DNA of 21,143 nucleotides from Microcaldota archaeon (GTDB lineage: Archaea > Micrarchaeota > Micrarchaeia > Anstonellales > Bilamarchaeaceae). Position numbers and translations under genes: made by a program. The stretch lies in NCBI GenBank assembly GCA_021823425.1, contig JAKANX010000004.1:1-21143 (forward strand). The letters are read 5' to 3'. Positions within the stretch are counted from its first letter, which is position 1; each line of letters begins with the position of its first letter. Positions 7,830 through 14,823 of the stretch are shown here, in pieces. A model generated the notes under the pieces. The model saw nothing but the letters and a program-made list of their open reading frames with translations, did no database searches and was not told the DNA's origin.

Positions 7830-8782
7830 AGGACGCGCGCCTTATTCCCGTCGAAATACACCGTCTCCTCGTAGCGCACGCCGAAATTCCTGAAATACGC
7901 GGCGGGCTCTATCGCGATTACAGTTCCCTTTAAGGGGTCCGAATATTTTTTGTTGAGCCTCGGGAACTCGTGTATGTCCAGCCCGACTCCGTGGCCTATG
8001 GAGTGAATGGGCTTGGGGAGCCCGTATTTGACGAACCGATTTTCGGAAAAGAGCGCGAGGTCCGCCCCGGTCCGGAAATCCGGCATTTCATCAATTATTT
8101 CGTGGAAGATTAGTTGGGACTTTTCGTACGCGTCCTGCACCTTTTTCTCCTTTTTCCGGAAGAGGACGCGCGTGAGGTCGGAACAGTAGTTCTCAAAGCG
8201 CACGCCGTAATCCACAAGCGCGAAACTCCCCATCTTCGCGTGCGCTGGCTTGTAGTGCGGGAACGCGCTGTGCCTGCCCGAGCCCACGATCGGATCGAAG
8301 GCCGGCTTGAGGCCCATTTCAAGGGTGCGCATGAGCAGCCAGTCCGCTGCATCGCTCTCGCCCCTGAAATTTTCAGACTGGAATTCGGAAAGTATTTTCC
8401 TCGTGGCTGAGGCGGCCCTTTTCATCTTTTCCACTTCCTGAGGCGTTTTTTTCGCGCGCGCCTTCAAAAGTTCTTCGGAAACGTCCTGCGCCTTCGCTAT
8501 TTTCGCGAGGCGCACGTACATTTTCGCCGGAAGGGAAGAATAGTCTAGGCTCAGGGTGCTGCCCTTGACGAGCCGCGCGATTTCCTCCATCGGCTTGCTG
8601 TACGCGATTACCTTTCCCCGGAACGTTTCGCGCGCCGCGCGCTCGTTCAGTTTCGGGACGAGTAGGATTTCCCTGCCGCCCGTTCGCAGGTAGAACGAAT
8701 TGTCCACGTCCATCTGCGAATTGCGGCAGAAATTGGCGTCAAAAGAATCGCCGCGGAAAAGGAGGAGGTTTTTCATTTCCAT
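7826..8782 (-). CDS. pepQ: Xaa-Pro dipeptidase / aminopeptidase, M24B family
   Basis: This is a cytosolic metallopeptidase of 318 aa that cleaves the bond before proline in peptides. Residues 1-~110 are the creatinase-like N-terminal domain; ~115-318 are the pita-bread catalytic domain. All five metal ligands are visible: Asp191 (VDYG), Asp202 (SDLTR), His264 (GHGVGLDIHE), Glu292 (AIEPAAY) and Glu305 (RYEET). The substrate-site histidines His176 and His271 are also present. It lies 4 bp after the dph6 stop and is the last gene of a four-gene operon. Its stop overlaps that of guaAA on the other strand. A second ATG two codons in (8776) is a possible start. Dipeptidase versus aminopeptidase cannot be settled from sequence alone. 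Confidence 0.88.
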   Translation of the reverse strand: MEMKNLLLFRGDSFDANFCRNSQMDVDNSFYLRTGGREILLVPKLNERAARETFRGKVIAYSKPMEEIARLVKGSTLSLDYSSLPAKMYVRLAKIAKAQDVSEELLKARAKKTPQEVEKMKRAASATRKILSEFQSENFRGESDAADWLLMRTLEMGLKPAFDPIVGSGRHSAFPHYKPAHAKMGSFALVDYGVRFENYCSDLTRVLFRKKEKKVQDAYEKSQLIFHEIIDEMPDFRTGADLALFSENRFVKYGLPKPIHSIGHGVGLDIHEFPRLNKKYSDPLKGTVIAIEPAAYFRNFGVRYEETVYFDGNKARVL

Positions 8783-8786
8783 TCGC

Positions 8787-9452
8787 TCATCCCAGCCGCG
8801 CCTTTTTTATTTCCGCGATTCCGCGCACGCCGTCCCAGTGCGTTTCCCATTCCTCCACGATTATCCGCTTGGAGAAGAACGGCGCGTCCGCGACGAACGT
8901 CTCGCCCTCGCCGCCTTCAAGGAACGGGTGGACGTGTTTGGGCGCCTTTTTCGCCATTTCGGAAAATGGCCTTGCGAGGAATTCCGGGCCTAATCCCTCT
9001 GCCGAAACGGCCACGGTGTAAATTTCAAAATATTGGAGCATCTCCTCCATGAGGGCGCATTCGCCCGAAACCCGAGACCCGGAACCGGGAACGCATTTGT
9101 GCCAGAGCGGGGAATAAGTCGGCATCCCGAGGCGCTCCCCGATTTGCTCTATGCGCTGGCGCTGGTAGTCCGACGCCACGGCACCGGTGAAAATGGCGGA
9201 CGCGCCCATTTCCGAAATCGCACTTTCCAAATCCGCAAGCTCGTTTTCCTTCGTGGTTTTCACCGCTGAATGCGGGAAGCCCATAGCCTCTGCCTGCAAC
9301 GACGCAAATTTCACGTTCGGGTGGTGGAACATCATGGAATACTCGCCGCTCTCAATAGTGAGAAGATTGGGCTCGAAGCCCTGAACGCCCGCTAGCCATG
9401 CTGCGAATACGGAATCCTTTCCTCCGGAAAAGAGGCAGGCTGCCTTCCTCAT
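8787..9452 (-). CDS. dph6: Diphthine-ammonia ligase (Dph6 / ATP-pyrophosphatase family)
   Basis: The 221-aa product catalyses the last step of diphthamide formation on elongation factor 2, ATP-dependent amidation of diphthine. The N-terminal PP-loop SGGKDS is at residues 9-14. Family blocks follow: FHHPNVKF, TGAVASDYQRQRIE, YSPLWHK, SAEGLGPEFLARPF and the C-terminal GGEGETFVADAPFF. The start at 9452 (MRKAACLFSGGKDS) is one base after the NHL gene stop; the longer reading frame upstream has no family similarity. Between PLW and the next helix it carries a 12-residue insertion (VPGSGSRVSGE region) that coincides with a short dispersed DNA repeat. The catalytic motifs are intact, so the enzyme is probably functional. 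Confidence 0.9.
   Translation of the reverse strand: MRKAACLFSGGKDSVFAAWLAGVQGFEPNLLTIESGEYSMMFHHPNVKFASLQAEAMGFPHSAVKTTKENELADLESAISEMGASAIFTGAVASDYQRQRIEQIGERLGMPTYSPLWHKCVPGSGSRVSGECALMEEMLQYFEIYTVAVSAEGLGPEFLARPFSEMAKKAPKHVHPFLEGGEGETFVADAPFFSKRIIVEEWETHWDGVRGIAEIKKARLG
9056..9097. repeat. Short dispersed element with flanking direct repeats, inserted in dph6
   Basis: CGCATT at 9056-9061 recurs at 9092-9097, offset 36 bp, with one mismatch when extended to CGCATTYG. Between them lies CCCGAAACCCGAGACCCGG followed by AACCGGGAAC. The same arrangement, with identical spacing of the GGTTCCGGG and GTTTCGGG blocks on the minus strand, occurs at 14720-14781 before glmS. CCGGAACCGGGAAC is also exact at 324-337. 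The 36-bp length keeps the dph6 frame open. I interpret this as a small element insertion with target duplication. Confidence 0.55.
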
Positions 9453-9453
9453 T

Positions 9454-11250
9454 TTATTTTCCCTTCCTGCCCTTGTAGGCCTGCTTCGGGGCGGGTTTCG
9501 GAGCAACATTTGGGGGCTCCGCGGCGTTGCCGCCCTGGAAATGGTATTCGTCCTTGCGCAGGAGCTTGTCGTGCAGGAGGTAGAATCCCAGCACGACGAC
9601 CACCGCCAGCCCTGCGAGCGCTGCGGCGGCGAGGTATATCGCCGACGCCGAGCTTTCGGATTTCTGTATTTCGGAAAGCCCTTCCTCGGCGAGGCTGCGC
9701 GCCTTGTCCGGTTCCGAGTAAAGGAGCGCGGACGCCTGCGCATAATCCTCCGAAGCCCTGGAATAATCCACGAACAGCTCGTTTTTCGCAATCGCGTCGC
9801 GCAGCGCGGAAACCTTCTCCTGCGCCACGTTTATCTGGTACACCTGCAGGTTTATCCTCTCGTCCAGCGCGTCAAGCACGAGCGACGCGGAATCGTAATG
9901 GTTCTGGTCCTGCGAAGCCGAATCCACGGCATCCCCGGCGTCCGAGGCGCTCACGTTCAGGCGGTATTGCACAATCAGGCGCTTGGCCTCCGCGAGCCGA
10001 TTCACGAGCGCGGCCGTGTCTATTTTCGTCGCGTTCGCCACGTTCGTTTCGTTGGCGGTGTTCCCGGGCGGGAGCTGGGGCGCGGCGTTGAGCCTGCCGT
10101 AAGCGCCGGCATAGTCGCCCCTTGCGGCCATCGCAAGGACGTCTTCCTTGGCAGAGGAGTTCTGCGCCAGCGAAGAGAGTTTCGCCGCGAGCCCGGAATC
10201 GAGCGCGGCCTCCGCACCGGTTACGTTGGCGGACGCGAGCGCCGAGAGCTTGTAGAACGCCTCGCCCCACGCCTTGTTCTCGAGCGCGAGCCTTGCCGTG
10301 CCCCAGTCGGTCGCGAGCGTGCGGTTGTGCGCAACGCCGATTTGGACCGCTACGTACGAATTCGCATAGTATTTGGAGAACGCGGGCGCGAGCGACTCGT
10401 AGATGGGCTGCACGTAGGTCTGGGGCGGCGCAAGCGTGAAATTGAAAACCCGGATGTATCCGGGGCCGCCCTGCGACACGTACATTTTTCCGTCCGCGAG
10501 CGCTATTCCCCTCGGGTCCTCGACGCTGTAAATGTAAATTGGGTAGCCGTCCATAGTGTACGCGGCCACCTTTCCCCCGTCCGAATCCGCGACGTATATG
10601 TAGTTGTCGTCTATGAAAAGGCCGCGCGGGTATGCGAGGCTGAGCCCGCCCTGCCCTGCCCCGTAGGTGCGGTAGTAGGTGAGGTTGGGATAGTATGCCT
10701 CTATGCGGTGGTTGCCAGCGTCGGCGACGTAGACCATTCCGCCCACGTACCTCAAGTCTTCGGGCTTGTTGAAGTTGCCGTTCAGGGTGCCGTTGCTGCC
10801 GAAGTAGTTGGAGAAGAGCCCGTCGCTCCGAATGAGGTAGAGCCTGCCGTTCCTGAAATCAGTGGTGAAGAACGTGTCGTTCACGAGCGCGATTCCGTGC
10901 AATCCGCCGGACGCGGTGTACGTGAGGGGAGGCGAGCGCCTGTAGAACCCGTTGCTGCCGTCGGAAATGTATATCTCGTTGCCGCTTCCGACGTAAACCG
11001 CGTACGGGGTGGAGACCGGCGCGGAAATCTTCACGGTCTCGTTGGTGGCAATCTTGTATATGAAGACCCCGGGCGCGCCCATGTCGGTGAAATAGAGCGA
11101 GCCGTCCTTGTAGAAAAGCATCCCGGGCTCGGAATTCGGGTAGTCGGCGGACGTGTTTATGTAGTCCGTTGGGACCGTGGAGGCGTTGAACTGGTAAAGC
11201 GCGAAAAGCGGTGCGAGAAACAGGAGCAGGATGGCGGCGGTTTTTTTCAC
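9454..11250 (-). CDS. Membrane-anchored NHL-repeat beta-propeller protein (598 aa)
   Basis: The start is GTG at 11250, preceded by a strong GGAGG six bases upstream that lies in the last codons of the zinc-ribbon gene. Residues 1-17 are a signal peptide (MKKTAAILLLFLAPLFA). Residues ~20-275 show repeated blades of the NHL type (YVADAGNHRIEAY, YIYVADSDGGKVAAY, GIALADGKMYVSQGG), predicting an extracellular six-bladed propeller. Residues ~285-530 are an Ala-rich helical stalk with several sequons. A transmembrane helix is at ~537-559 (AIYLAAAALAGLAVVVVLGF). A short basic cytoplasmic tail ends KGRKGK. It probably binds ligands or partners at the cell surface. Neighbours are a zinc-ribbon protein and Dph6 in one operon, which gives no clear functional clue. 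Confidence 0.85.
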   Translation of the reverse strand: MKKTAAILLLFLAPLFALYQFNASTVPTDYINTSADYPNSEPGMLFYKDGSLYFTDMGAPGVFIYKIATNETVKISAPVSTPYAVYVGSGNEIYISDGSNGFYRRSPPLTYTASGGLHGIALVNDTFFTTDFRNGRLYLIRSDGLFSNYFGSNGTLNGNFNKPEDLRYVGGMVYVADAGNHRIEAYYPNLTYYRTYGAGQGGLSLAYPRGLFIDDNYIYVADSDGGKVAAYTMDGYPIYIYSVEDPRGIALADGKMYVSQGGPGYIRVFNFTLAPPQTYVQPIYESLAPAFSKYYANSYVAVQIGVAHNRTLATDWGTARLALENKAWGEAFYKLSALASANVTGAEAALDSGLAAKLSSLAQNSSAKEDVLAMAARGDYAGAYGRLNAAPQLPPGNTANETNVANATKIDTAALVNRLAEAKRLIVQYRLNVSASDAGDAVDSASQDQNHYDSASLVLDALDERINLQVYQINVAQEKVSALRDAIAKNELFVDYSRASEDYAQASALLYSEPDKARSLAEEGLSEIQKSESSASAIYLAAAALAGLAVVVVLGFYLLHDKLLRKDEYHFQGGNAAEPPNVAPKPAPKQAYKGRKGK

Positions 11251-11251
11251 G

Positions 11252-11521
11252 CTATCCCTCCATGAGCTTCTTTATCTCGTCGCTGGGCATCTCCGGCGGG
11301 ACGAATATGCTGTCGTCCAGCGTGGACTGCGACTGCGCGGGCTGCGCCGAGGAGGGCTGCGGGGAAGCGCCGAAGGTGCCGAGGTGGACCTGCATCGCGC
11401 TCGAGCACTTGGGGCACTTGGCCATGAGCGCGAGGTCGGAAATTTCCAGGTCCGTAACCAGGCTGAGGGGGAAATCGGTGGAGCAGCTTGCACACTTCAA
11501 AGTCTTGTTTATGTTTGTCAT
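11252..11521 (-). CDS. Small zinc-ribbon protein (89 aa)
   Basis: Cys10-x2-Cys13 and Cys36-x2-Cys39 form a four-Cys zinc ribbon in the first half. The second half is a Pro/Ser/Gln-rich linker followed by an acidic helix ending EIKKLMEG. There is no signal peptide, so it is cytosolic. It is the first gene of the operon with the NHL protein, dph6 and pepQ, one base ahead of the next start. The ribosome site is GGTG before the ATG. Such proteins often bind nucleic acid or act as adaptors, but no specific family is recognised. Confidence 0.75.
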   Translation of the reverse strand: MTNINKTLKCASCSTDFPLSLVTDLEISDLALMAKCPKCSSAMQVHLGTFGASPQPSSAQPAQSQSTLDDSIFVPPEMPSDEIKKLMEG

Positions 11522-11548
11522 AGAAGCACCGCTCCTATATCTATTTCC

Positions 11549-11559
11549 TATTTAAAAAA
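11549..11559 (-). promoter_or_regulatory. TATA-like box of the zinc-ribbon operon
   Basis: On the minus strand TTTTTTAAATA lies 28-38 nt before the ATG at 11521. This allows a short leader holding the GGTG ribosome site. It sits just downstream of the serA T-tract terminator. Confidence 0.55.
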
Positions 11560-11578
11560 CATGACTGTATAGGTGGGG

Positions 11579-11607
11579 AAAAGGAGGAAAACGAAGAAAG
11601 GAAAAAA
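11579..11607 (-). terminator. T-tract terminator after serA
   Basis: Immediately after the serA stop the minus strand holds successive T runs: TTTTTT, TTT, TTTT and TTTT, separated by C-rich bases. This is the usual form of archaeal intrinsic termination. No hairpin is needed or seen. Confidence 0.6.
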
Positions 11608-11608
11608 C

Positions 11609-12913
11609 TTACTGCTTGACCCAGCGGACGCGATCCAGCGAGGAAATTTCGGCTATGAGCGGTTCCGTTGGCGGCTGGAAAAGGTCATAAATGGTGACCG
11701 CGTTTTTTTTGCCGACCATGGGCTCGGAAACGAAGTCGTGGATGTTTATCCCGTGCTTCCCGATGACGTCGTCTATCTGGCTGAACGTCCTGGGCACGTT
11801 GTCGTGGAAGATGAGCAGCGGGTTGGTCGTGTCCCTTCTTGCGCTCTGGACGCCCGGGCCTGCGGCTATGTTGACCGCGTTCGCGAACGAACGGTATATC
11901 AGGAAATCAACCATGTACTGCGCGATATCTGCAGATGTTACCGCGGTTGCTTCCTTGGTCGGGCCCTGATGCTGCGTGAAAATCACGTTCGGGAACTCGT
12001 CAAACCTGCTCCTGAATGCGATGCCGTCCTTTTCAGGCTCGCCCTCGTGCACGTCCAAGCCCGCGCCTGCTATCCGGCCTTCCTTGAGCGCGTGGTAAAG
12101 CGCATCCGGGTCGATGTTCTCCGCCCGGGCCGCATTCACCACGTAGGCGGTGGGCTTCATCAATGAGAACTCGTGCTCGCCGAGTATGAGGCCCGTGCCG
12201 TTGACGTGGATGCTGATGAAATCCGCCTTGGCTATAGCTTCGTCCCGGTTGAGGTATGTGATATGGGCTTCAGGATCCTTGATGTCGTCCACGCCGACCA
12301 CGTTCATCCCAATGCCCGAGGCTTTGGCAGCGAGCTTCTTGCCTATGTAGCCGCAGCCGATTATGCAAAGCGTCCTGTTGGTGAGGCTGATGCCCTGGAA
12401 CTTCTTCTTGTTCCATGCACCTCCCTCCGCGGCCGCAATAATGCGCACGACTTCTGCAGGGTCTGCGCCGTCGAGCTCGCCATTCCTTATCTTGGAGATT
12501 ATTTCCATTGCCTGGCCATACTTGGTTTCTATATGGGCCGGGACAAGTTTCCGTGCGAGCGCAAATATGTGCGCCATCGCGAGCTCTGCAGTCGGGCCTG
12601 CGTTCCCTTCAGGAGAAGTCTTGAGTATTATTCCGTGATTGATTGTGGCTTCCTTGTCCACGTTGTCGGTCCCCGAACCCTGCCTGCCGATTATCTTGAG
12701 GCTTCCCTTGGCGCCCGCTTCCACCACTTCGGCAGTCATCTTGGTTGCGCTCCTCACGACGACCCCGTCGTATTCTCCCACTACGGAAGCGAGCCTGTCC
12801 TTTGTCACCTTTATGGTGTCCACCTGGACCTTGGCGTGCCTGAAAATCCTGAGGCCGCCTTCATCCATCCCATCGTTCGCAAGAACCTTGATAACACGAG
12901 CCGGAGTTGTCAT
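11609..12913 (-). CDS. serA: D-3-phosphoglycerate dehydrogenase
   Basis: The enzyme oxidises 3-phosphoglycerate to 3-phosphohydroxypyruvate with NAD, the first step of serine synthesis. It has 434 aa. Residues ~5-115 and ~310-350 form the substrate domain. The Rossmann motif GCGYIG is at 186-191 with Asp209 for the NAD ribose. Catalytic Arg263 (NAARAEN), Glu292 (DVHEGEP) and His315 (TQHQG) are present. The C-terminal ~70 residues look like an ACT domain (NPLLIFHDNVP... GINIHDF). It lacks the extra domain of the long ~525-aa archaeal form. There is an insertion of about 20 residues before the Rossmann fold (about 145-165). The usual NxxRGG loop reads NAARAE, so a related 2-hydroxyacid dehydrogenase is a minor alternative. 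Confidence 0.88.
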   Translation of the reverse strand: MTTPARVIKVLANDGMDEGGLRIFRHAKVQVDTIKVTKDRLASVVGEYDGVVVRSATKMTAEVVEAGAKGSLKIIGRQGSGTDNVDKEATINHGIILKTSPEGNAGPTAELAMAHIFALARKLVPAHIETKYGQAMEIISKIRNGELDGADPAEVVRIIAAAEGGAWNKKKFQGISLTNRTLCIIGCGYIGKKLAAKASGIGMNVVGVDDIKDPEAHITYLNRDEAIAKADFISIHVNGTGLILGEHEFSLMKPTAYVVNAARAENIDPDALYHALKEGRIAGAGLDVHEGEPEKDGIAFRSRFDEFPNVIFTQHQGPTKEATAVTSADIAQYMVDFLIYRSFANAVNIAAGPGVQSARRDTTNPLLIFHDNVPRTFSQIDDVIGKHGINIHDFVSEPMVGKKNAVTIYDLFQPPTEPLIAEISSLDRVRWVKQ

Positions 12914-12934
12914 GGGAATTATTTCCCCGGCACG

Positions 12935-12944
12935 ATTTTTAAAT
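12935..12944 (-). promoter_or_regulatory. TATA box of serA
   Basis: On the minus strand ATTTAAAAAT lies 22-31 nt before the serA ATG, consistent with leaderless or near-leaderless transcription. It shows that serA has its own promoter although glmS lies upstream on the same strand. Confidence 0.65.
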
Positions 12945-12958
12945 GTGTATTACGGTGT

Positions 12959-12964
12959 AAAAAA
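12959..12964 (-). terminator. T6 tract after glmS
   Basis: A run of six T on the minus strand begins 15 nt after the glmS stop codon, in the 65-bp gap before serA. It is a plausible short archaeal terminator. Confidence 0.4.
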
Positions 12965-12978
12965 CAGCTTATGAGCGG

Positions 12979-14718
12979 CTATTCCACAGTCACCGATTTG
13001 GCGAGGTTGCGCGGCCTGTCCGGGTCTATCCCGCGCGAGGTGCTCGCGTAATAGGCGAGCATCTGGAGAAGGGGGAGCATCGCGAACGGATAAAGTTCCG
13101 GGCGGGACTTTTCCACGTGCAGGGCGAAGTCTACTTCCTTGGTTATTTCCGGGTTGTCGGTGAGCGCGATGACGAACGCGCCCCTCGCCTTCACCTCCTT
13201 TATGTTTCCGTGCATTTTCGGCAGCGACTCGTCCGAGGGCGCGAGCGCCACGACGAGAGTGCCGGGCTGGATGAGGCTCAGGGGCCCGTGCTTGAGCTCC
13301 CCTCCGGGGTAAGCCTCCGCATGGATGTACGAGAGCTCCTTGAGCTTGAGCGCGCCCTCCATCGCAATGGGGTAGGAGAGGCCGCGGCCTATGAAGAAAA
13401 CGTCGTTTGCGTCCTTGAACCTTGAGGAGAGGGATTTTACGGACTGCTCCTGCGCGAGCGCCTTTTCCACGGCCCTGGGTATTTCCTTGGCCCAGGGCTC
13501 TGAGCCGTAGGCGAGCCTGTACGCGAGCGCGAGCTGGGACGAGAACGTCTTTGTCGCCGCCACGCTGACTTCGGGCCCGGCGTTGAGGTAAACTGTGGAA
13601 TCCGCGAGGCGCGAGAGGCTGGAGCCCACGACGTTCGTTAGCGCGAGGAGCTTCGCGCCGGCCGCTTTTGCGAACCGGGCGGCCTGCATGGTGTCCGCGG
13701 TCTCGCCGCTCTGGGATATCGCGAGCGCGAGGGTGCCTTTTTCCGGATTCGCGATGAACGGATACTCGGAGGCTATGAACGCCTTGGCGAATTTGCCCGT
13801 CTGCTTTTCCAGTAAAATGGAAAGCACGAGCCCCGCATGGTAGGACGTGCCGCACGCGATTATGTGGATGTTTTTCGCCTTTTCGATCAGCGCGTTGGCG
13901 TCCTTCACGTCCGCAGCCAGCGATTCGGGAAGCGCGAGCTTCTGCTCGTAAATCTCCTTGAGCATGAAGTGCGGGAACCCGCCCTTTTCCGCCGTCTCCG
14001 CCGTCCAGTCCACCTCCATGTAATTTGGGTTGGCTTCCTTTCCGGAATAATCGTAAAACGCGATTTCCTTCTCGGAAGCGATTACTATGCGCTCCTCGTC
14101 CACGGGAACGATTTTCTTCGTGTAGGGCAGCGCGGCCGTGATGTCCGAAGCGAGGATGAATTCGCCTTTTCCGATTCCCGCAATCAGGGGGCTGTTCTTC
14201 CTCGCTGCGAAAATCCTGTTTTCCCCTCTTGCGGCCATCACTATCGCGTAGGAGCCCTTGAGGGCCTTGATGGATTCCTGGAACGCGCGCTCAATGGGCA
14301 TGTTCTTCATGTTCTCCTCTATGAGGTGCGCCACCACTTCGCTGTCGGTCTCGCTCTCGAACTTGTGCCCTTCAGCCGAAAGCGCCTCCTTTATGGAAAG
14401 GTAATTTTCAATCACTCCGTTGTGCACGAGCGCGATGCTCTTGGAGCAGTTTGCGTGCGGATGCGCGTTCTCGTTGCACACCTTGCCGTGAGTGGCCCAG
14501 CGCGTGTGCCCTATTCCCGCGTTTCCTTCTAGCGAGGAAAAGAGCAGGGATTCGGAAACTTCGGCGACCTTGCCCGCGCCCTTGCGTATCTCGAGGCCCT
14601 TGGGGCCGGAGACCGCGATTCCCGCGGAATCGTAGCCCCTGTATTCAAGGGTCTTGAGCCCGCGCAAAATCACGTCAGAAGCCTTGCGGAACCCCGTGTA
14701 TCCGATTATTCCGCACAT
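12979..14718 (-). CDS. glmS: Glutamine-fructose-6-phosphate aminotransferase (isomerising)
   Basis: It makes glucosamine-6-phosphate from fructose-6-phosphate and glutamine, feeding UDP-GlcNAc for surface glycans. It has 579 aa, close to the family length. The N-terminal glutaminase begins MCGIIGY with nucleophile Cys2; Arg73 (HTRWATHG), Asn100-Gly101 (VHNGVIENY) and Asp125 (TDSEVV) are present. The hinge is HFMLKEIYEQ (250-259). The first SIS domain has ACGTSYH at 288-294 and SQSGET at 335-340. The second has FIGRGLSYPIAMEGALKLKE and the C-terminus ends AKSVTVE as expected. The start is fixed by Cys2. The TATA box lies unusually far away, because a short repeat element separates it from this start. 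No glmS ribozyme is seen. Confidence 0.95.
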   Translation of the reverse strand: MCGIIGYTGFRKASDVILRGLKTLEYRGYDSAGIAVSGPKGLEIRKGAGKVAEVSESLLFSSLEGNAGIGHTRWATHGKVCNENAHPHANCSKSIALVHNGVIENYLSIKEALSAEGHKFESETDSEVVAHLIEENMKNMPIERAFQESIKALKGSYAIVMAARGENRIFAARKNSPLIAGIGKGEFILASDITAALPYTKKIVPVDEERIVIASEKEIAFYDYSGKEANPNYMEVDWTAETAEKGGFPHFMLKEIYEQKLALPESLAADVKDANALIEKAKNIHIIACGTSYHAGLVLSILLEKQTGKFAKAFIASEYPFIANPEKGTLALAISQSGETADTMQAARFAKAAGAKLLALTNVVGSSLSRLADSTVYLNAGPEVSVAATKTFSSQLALAYRLAYGSEPWAKEIPRAVEKALAQEQSVKSLSSRFKDANDVFFIGRGLSYPIAMEGALKLKELSYIHAEAYPGGELKHGPLSLIQPGTLVVALAPSDESLPKMHGNIKEVKARGAFVIALTDNPEITKEVDFALHVEKSRPELYPFAMLPLLQMLAYYASTSRGIDPDRPRNLAKSVTVE

Positions 14719-14789
14719 GGCAGTTTCCCGTTTTCAGTTTCGCGTCCCGAAACTACACGCCCGGAACCCGCAACTCTCTTGCCGCACAT
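14706..14789 (-). CDS. Upstream ORF (27 aa) overlapping the glmS start
   Basis: The ATG at 14789-14787 lies about 27 nt after the TATA box, exactly where a leaderless start is expected. It reads MCGKRVAGSGRV, repeating the Met-Cys-Gly start of GlmS, then continues out of frame through the inserted element to a TAA at 14708-14706. That stop is a few bases past the glmS ATG. The glmS start would have to be reached by reinitiation or internal initiation. It is probably a by-product of an insertion rather than a functional peptide, but it may set glmS translation. Confidence 0.45.
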   Translation of the reverse strand: MCGKRVAGSGRVVSGRETENGKLPCAE

Positions 14790-14790
14790 G
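14711..14790 (-). mobile_element. 62-bp short element flanked by 9-bp direct repeats, before glmS
   Basis: CCGCACATG at 14711-14719 is repeated exactly at 14782-14790, 71 bp apart. The 62 bp between contain GGTTCCGGG and GTTTCGGG blocks with the same spacing as in the dph6 element at 9056-9097. They also contain a perfect hairpin, AGTTTCGGGACGCGAAACT on the minus strand (14754-14736; 7-bp stem, 5-nt loop). The direct repeats cover the glmS start codon and look like a target-site duplication of a non-coding miniature element. It carries no transposase. Confidence 0.55.
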
Positions 14791-14810
14791 CGAAATCATT
14801 CCCGACCAAA

Positions 14811-14822
14811 CTTTATAATATA
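14811..14822 (-). promoter_or_regulatory. TATA box of glmS
   Basis: On the minus strand TATATTATAAAG is centred 27 nt before the upstream ATG at 14789 and about 98 nt before the true glmS ATG. Other genes here have this distance at 23-29 nt. The glmS mRNA therefore probably has a leader of roughly 70 nt. Confidence 0.6.
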
Positions 14823-14823
14823 T

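Noticed and set aside
8787..9791. Longer 334-codon form of dph6 starting at 9791
   Set aside because: The extra 113 residues are Arg/Ser-rich shadow of the NHL gene. The family N-terminus with the PP-loop begins at 9452.
9541..11265. 574-codon open frame on the plus strand, antisense to the NHL gene
   Set aside because: It is an antisense shadow: Arg/Val/Glu-rich with no family motif. The minus strand has a signal peptide, NHL blades, a transmembrane helix and a strong ribosome site.
14719..14823. A glmS ribozyme or riboswitch in the glmS leader
   Set aside because: The leader is about 70 nt with one 7-bp hairpin and repeat-derived sequence. No ribozyme core is visible, and glmS ribozymes are known from bacteria.
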